From an uncultured bacterium (GTDB lineage Bacteria; Cyanobacteriota; Vampirovibrionia; Gastranaerophilales; Gastranaerophilaceae): a stretch of 8,577 nt of DNA. Position numbers and translations under genes: made by a program. Below the pieces are notes generated by a model that saw only the letters and a list, made by a program, of their open reading frames with translations, made no database searches and had not been told where the DNA came from. Below, piece after piece: positions 6,201 through 8,577 of this stretch (positions are counted from its first letter, which is position 1; the number at the start of each line of letters is the position of its first letter). Location: contig CAMHDG010000055.1 in NCBI GenBank assembly GCA_946183815.1, positions 1 to 8,577 on the forward strand. The letters are read 5' to 3'.

Positions 6201-6768
6201 CATCATAAGAAATTTCTTCAATTTTGTGAATTTCGTGAGATGTTCTGAAACCATCAAAGAATTGCAAGAAAGGAACTTTTGCTTTGTAAGTTGACAAATG
6301 TGCAACCAAAGCCATATCCATTTCTTCCTGAACGCTGTTAGCAGCGAGCATAGCATACCCTGTGTTACGGCAACCCATAACGTCAGTATGATCACCAAAG
6401 ATTGCTAATGATTGTGCTGCAAGTGCACGAGCAGAAACGTGAATAACGTGAGGGAGCATTTCCCCAGCTACTTTGTGCATTACAGGAATCATCAATAACA
6501 AACCTTGTGATGCTGTATATGTAGAGGTTAAAGAACCTGCTGCAAGAGAACCATGAACAGCACCTGCTGCACCTGCTTCTGATTGCATCTCAGCAACTTT
6601 AACTTCTTTTCCCCAAATATTTTTCTTCCCTTGAGAAGCCCATTCGTCAATCCATTCACCCATTGTAGATGAAGGAGTAATAGGGTAGATTGCGGAAACT
6701 TCACTTAATGCATACGCAACGTGCGCTGCAGCGTAGTTACCGTCAACAGTAATAGTATTTTTTGGCAT
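3235..6768 (-). CDS. nifJ: Pyruvate:ferredoxin (flavodoxin) oxidoreductase, single-chain
   Basis: The 1177-residue protein converts pyruvate and CoA to acetyl-CoA and CO2, passing electrons to ferredoxin or flavodoxin; it is an oxygen-sensitive cytoplasmic enzyme of fermentation. Domains in order: the N-terminal pyruvate-binding domain with YPITPSS (28-34, T31), E64 and R114, at the positions known as active-site residues in the Desulfovibrio africanus enzyme; the transketolase C-like domain (about 265-385); the gamma domain with GDQHIKS (468-474); a two-cluster ferredoxin domain with C690/C693/C696/C700 and C745/C748/C751/C755; then the TPP domain with C818, C821, C846 and C1083 for the third 4Fe-4S cluster, GGDGWANDIGYGG (973-985) and VYSNTGGQ (1005-1012). 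Length is normal and no break is seen. An extra cysteine group C949-x-C951-x-x-C954 sits in a linker before the GDG motif. The start has an excellent AAGGAGGG site six bases away. It is a one-gene unit with its own promoter, palindrome and terminator. Confidence 0.98.
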   Translation of the reverse strand: MPKNTITVDGNYAAAHVAYALSEVSAIYPITPSSTMGEWIDEWASQGKKNIWGKEVKVAEMQSEAGAAGAVHGSLAAGSLTSTYTASQGLLLMIPVMHKVAGEMLPHVIHVSARALAAQSLAIFGDHTDVMGCRNTGYAMLAANSVQEEMDMALVAHLSTYKAKVPFLQFFDGFRTSHEIHKIEEISYDDIKSLVEPKYIEEFRQRALRPEHPICKVGAQNTDVYFQGRETVNKYYDAVPDIVQEYMDKVAKITGRQYHPFDYVGAPDATDVIVAIGSSCETIEETINYLNSTRGTKYGLVKVRLYRPFDVKRFNEALPSSVKRIAVLDRTKEAGSIGEPLYLDVVAALQGKDIRIIGGRYGLSSKEFTPSMVLAVYKHLANNGFHGFTVGIEDDVTHKSLDYSEHIVTEPEGTTNCMFWGLGSDGTVGANKNSIKIIGQYTDKDAQAYFAYDSKKSFGVTVSHLRFGDQHIKSTYLITAPDFVSCSAHAYIGRYDLLKGIKEGGTFLLNSPWSKEEAFSHLTRDMQETIINKKVKFYNVNAEELIKQQPGLRGKGANTVMMVAYFKVSGIIPFEQALEGMKAMTTKTFKKKGDDVVNMNLALIDAAVDATEEVVVPSSLDGVAHADEIKLISDDADDFAKKIIEPSMRQKGDDIPVSAMSVDGVIPTGTACLEKRGIAPRVPHWNAETCAQCGVCASACPHAAIRTKLAEKDSLTNAPASFKTVDAKPNANGEQFKVQVYCEDCTGCGVCLDQCPMNKIAGKEALTWSTIEKEVEAGELVNEKYFDELPDNVMGKNTTKTLKGAMLRKPLFEFSGACAGCGETPYVKLVSQLFGENAIVANATGCSSIYSGTFPTIPYTTTKEGRGPAWANSLFEDNAEFGFGMRLAVDANRATLKTYVEKAIENPDAPQEMKDAFKACLEHWDNSKTPEAREAQERVQALLAKKDDCGCEICAKIKELQDYFTDKSIWIIGGDGWANDIGYGGIDHVLAQNKNVNILVLDTEVYSNTGGQASKSTPTAAVAKFATGGKPTYKKNMGLMSMSYGYVYVASVALGADRNQTLKAFQEAEAYDGPSIIFAYAPCIAHGIDMSKTQTEQKRAVEAGYFPLYRYNPALEQPFSWDAKDPKGAYQDFIRSEGRYKSLLKTNPDAAEALYAKAEADAHKRMEMFKAVGELVR

Positions 6769-6817
6769 ATTGCCCTCCTTAACTTTTAATAACCACTATC
6801 TTTCTTCCTATATTTAA

Positions 6818-6846
6818 AATGTATCTCAAACAAAATTTCTTATCAA
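6818..6846 (-). promoter_or_regulatory. Predicted promoter of nifJ
   Basis: On the minus strand TTGATA (6846-6841), a 17-base spacer and TACATT (6823-6818). Transcription would start near 6811, leaving a leader of about 42 bases that ends in the strong ribosome binding site AAGGAGGG (about 6780-6773). Confidence 0.55.
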
Positions 6847-6857
6847 GAAATTTGTTT
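6828..6857. promoter_or_regulatory. Palindromic operator candidate over the nifJ -35 box
   Basis: Left arm AAACAAAATTTCTT (6828-6841), spacer ATC, right arm AAGAAATTTGTTT (6845-6857). The arms are reverse complements over 13 bases, with one extra A in the left arm. The -35 hexamer of nifJ (6841-6846) lies at the exact centre. This geometry fits a dimeric repressor that blocks RNA polymerase; it has no T-tract and is not a terminator. The regulator is not identifiable from the window. Confidence 0.55.
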
Positions 6858-6921
6858 AAAAACAAAAAGACTTAAATAAAGAAAATAAATACTAATGGCA
6901 TACACATATATAATATATTTA

Positions 6922-6930
6922 TGCTACAAT
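6922..6930 (+). promoter_or_regulatory. Extended -10 promoter for the PHP-domain gene
   Basis: TGC followed by TACAAT forms an extended -10 element. The start would be near 6937, about 12 bases before the ATG at 6949. No -35 box is clear. A second TATAAT lies at 6909-6914. The region 6769-6948 between the two divergent genes contains no other gene. Confidence 0.4.
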
Positions 6931-6948
6931 ATGGAAACGGGATATATT

Positions 6949-8472
6949 ATGAAAATCTTACCAATAGGTTATAAAACCAACGTCACAAATCACAACAACT
7001 CAAAACCAAAACAAACGGCAACAACTGCGCCTGTAAATTTCACATCAGGAAGCGGTAACTACGGGCTTGCTCTTCTGCATATTTATCAAATGGATAAATT
7101 AAAAGAAGAAACAAAACAATTCCCTCAAGATATTGCATACAGAGAACAACTTATGACAAATGCAGGACTCAACCCACAAAACCAACACAAAATAAGAGCA
7201 ATAATCGGTCCGCAGGAAATAAAATCAATTCTGAAAGATTTTGACGACAAACCTGATGTATTTTCAACAGGCAACAACTGGAAAAATGTGAACAACGGCA
7301 GAATGAGAGCAAATATTCACATGCACACAACCGCCTCTGATGGTTCACTAACTGTTACAGAATTATTAGACAATGCAAGTGAATATGCAAATAACGTCAA
7401 ACGTAACAACCCTAATATTAAAGAACCGTTCGTTGTTGCAATTACAGACCATGATACAACAGAGGGAGCAAAAGAGGCAATAAAAGTTATATCAGAACAC
7501 CCCATGAAATACGCTAACCTGCGTGTAATTCTCGGGGCTGAAATCACCACCTTTAATAATATCGGGATGGATATGGTTGATGCTCCGACAAATGTCCATG
7601 TTTTAACCTACGGAATAGACCCGAACGAAAAAATATTTAAAAACTTTATTGACGGAACAAAAGAAAAGAAATTACAACTTCAGGAAATGATGGTGGAAAG
7701 TGCAAACAAGACATACAAAAAACATTTTGGAAGAGACAACTTTTTCTCTGTGAGCGAAGCAAAACATCAATATAATACCGTCAGCAAAAATATTATTGGT
7801 ATCTATAACGGTATGGAAACATATTTTGCCACAAAAACGGCAGTAGAACAAATTATACTGAAAGATAAACACATTGTTAAAAAACTAAAAAAACACAATA
7901 TGCCGACAAATACAGAAGATTTTATGGAAAGATTAAGTGAATACCACGCAGGTATTGACGGTAACAATAAAATACTATCACCGCTAAAAACTCTACCGGA
8001 ATTTATTAGCATCACAACAACCATAAAAGAAGATACGGTTCAACAAAAATTAGAAAAAGGTTTGGAAAAACTAAACGGATTTAGAGAAGAACTTAAAACA
8101 AATCTTTCTCAATACAAAGTTACAACAAAACCAAAATACGACTATATGCCCGATTTTGCGAAACTACACGAGGGGTTAAAAGGTCAACCAAAAGTAATAA
8201 CAGGTATCGCTCACCCGATAGACACTCTGAAATATATTCAGGAAGAGGATAAAAAATACACGTTTTTAGAAGATTTATACTCAAACTTTAAACAAAACCT
8301 GAAAGAAAAAGCAAAATTTACGGAGGCATATTATCAGAGTTATAAACCATTAAGAAAAGAGTTCAACGACAGAGTAGAAACACAACAGTTTTTTGAAAAA
8401 GTAAAAAAAGTATTCAAACTATTCAGAACAGGAAGCCACGACACCCATGGGGTTAATATTTTTGTAAGGTAA
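6949..8472 (+). CDS. PHP-domain metal-dependent phosphoesterase (TrpH/YciV-like) with extended N-terminus and insertion
   Basis: From ATG 6949 the protein has 507 residues. Residues 1-35 are polar and Asn/Thr/Lys-rich, ending 'PVNFTSGSG'; 36-115 are helical and unassigned. A PHP domain follows with the metal ligands expected for the family: H124-M-H126 in 'ANIHMHTTASDGSLT' with D131, D167-H168 in 'AITDHDT', E198 in 'GAEIT', H217 in 'HVLTYGID', H422 in 'GIAHPID' and D498/H500 in 'GSHDTHG'. This order resembles COG0613 (E. coli YciV, a 5'-3' exonuclease / nucleoside bisphosphate phosphatase), so hydrolysis of a phosphate ester on a nucleotide or RNA is a reasonable inference, not proof. Between H217 and H422 there are about 205 residues, mostly charged and helical (230-410), clearly longer than in YciV. 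The frame could start at ATG 6895, but that adds 18 residues encoded across the -10 boxes with no ribosome site; 6949 has a GGGA six bases upstream. It is divergent from nifJ, with no demonstrated link. Confidence 0.85.
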   Translation: MKILPIGYKTNVTNHNNSKPKQTATTAPVNFTSGSGNYGLALLHIYQMDKLKEETKQFPQDIAYREQLMTNAGLNPQNQHKIRAIIGPQEIKSILKDFDDKPDVFSTGNNWKNVNNGRMRANIHMHTTASDGSLTVTELLDNASEYANNVKRNNPNIKEPFVVAITDHDTTEGAKEAIKVISEHPMKYANLRVILGAEITTFNNIGMDMVDAPTNVHVLTYGIDPNEKIFKNFIDGTKEKKLQLQEMMVESANKTYKKHFGRDNFFSVSEAKHQYNTVSKNIIGIYNGMETYFATKTAVEQIILKDKHIVKKLKKHNMPTNTEDFMERLSEYHAGIDGNNKILSPLKTLPEFISITTTIKEDTVQQKLEKGLEKLNGFREELKTNLSQYKVTTKPKYDYMPDFAKLHEGLKGQPKVITGIAHPIDTLKYIQEEDKKYTFLEDLYSNFKQNLKEKAKFTEAYYQSYKPLRKEFNDRVETQQFFEKVKKVFKLFRTGSHDTHGVNIFVR

Positions 8473-8512
8473 ATTATTGTTTAGCGGGGGTAAATATATA
8501 AATCGTTAAAAG

Positions 8513-8550
8513 CCCCTCTCCATTGGAGAGGGGTTGGGGAGAGGGTTCAA
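8513..8550. repeat. GC-rich hairpin repeat with a second competing G-rich arm
   Basis: CCCCTCTCC (8513-8521) pairs with GGAGAGGGG (8525-8533) around a 3-base loop. A second copy of the G arm, GGGGAGAGGG (8536-8545), follows, so the C arm could pair with either. There is no T-run after it, so it is not a standard intrinsic terminator although it lies just after the PHP gene stop at 8472. It stands out from the AT-rich surroundings and shares CC-rich/GGAGAGGG pieces and the closing 'CAATT' with the 3028-3126 element. No gene is seen from 8473 to the right edge. Confidence 0.55.
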
Positions 8551-8577
8551 TTACTTATTAAACCAACTATTACTTAC

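Noticed and set aside
6895..6948. Upstream ATG at 6895 as start of the PHP-domain protein.
   Set aside because: No ribosome binding site, and the 18 extra residues are encoded by the promoter region; the tail beginning MKILPIGYK looks like the native N-terminus.
1..8577. CRISPR array, insertion sequence, toxin-antitoxin pair, phage genes or a defence system.
   Set aside because: No regularly spaced repeats, no transposase or integrase frame, and no paired small genes with matching features; the window is mainly housekeeping genes.

Overview
The window looks like a chromosomal segment of a low-GC bacterium. The best guess is a gut-type non-photosynthetic relative of Cyanobacteria (Gastranaerophilales / Vampirovibrionia, formerly Melainabacteria). 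The pointers are an anaerobic fermentative gene (a one-chain pyruvate:ferredoxin oxidoreductase), rpmI-rplT without infC in front (as in Cyanobacteria, from memory), an A-type RNase P RNA, and lineage-style proteins with a polar N-terminal tail ending in 'VNFTSG'. The taxonomic call is inference; the gene identities are read from the sequence.

Layout. 1-466 (-): the first 155 codons of diaminopimelate decarboxylase lysA, which runs off the left edge. 467-658: a divergent intergenic region with one good sigma70-type promoter for each side. 659-1312 (+): a 217-residue protein of unknown function with two hydrophobic segments. 1349-1383: a hairpin that can stop transcription from both sides. 1394-1733 (-): the RNase P RNA gene rnpB. 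1748-1785: the terminator of the ribosomal-protein operon. 1799-2374 (-): rplT and rpmI (L20 and L35), with a promoter at 2442-2469. 2542-2778 (+): a 78-residue possible lipoprotein, perhaps from a leaderless mRNA. 2853-2893: a terminator. 2914-2985 (+): tRNA-Glu(CUC). 3028-3126: an inverted-repeat element. 3161-3196: the nifJ terminator. 3235-6768 (-): the large nifJ gene. 6769-6948: a divergent control region with a near-perfect palindrome centred on the nifJ -35 box. 6949-8472 (+): a PHP-domain metallophosphoesterase with an unusual N-terminal tail and a long insertion. 8513-8550: a GC-rich repeat related in sequence to part of the 3028-3126 element.

How the genes fit together. Most of the window is housekeeping: lysine/cell-wall precursor synthesis, tRNA processing, ribosome assembly, a glutamate tRNA and the central fermentative step from pyruvate to acetyl-CoA. 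There is no gene cluster that looks like a defence, mobile or biosynthetic system. The genes are mostly single transcription units with their own promoters and terminators; the only clear operon is rpmI-rplT. The points most worth following are the nifJ palindrome, the two repeat elements, the unannotatable small proteins, and the modified PHP protein.
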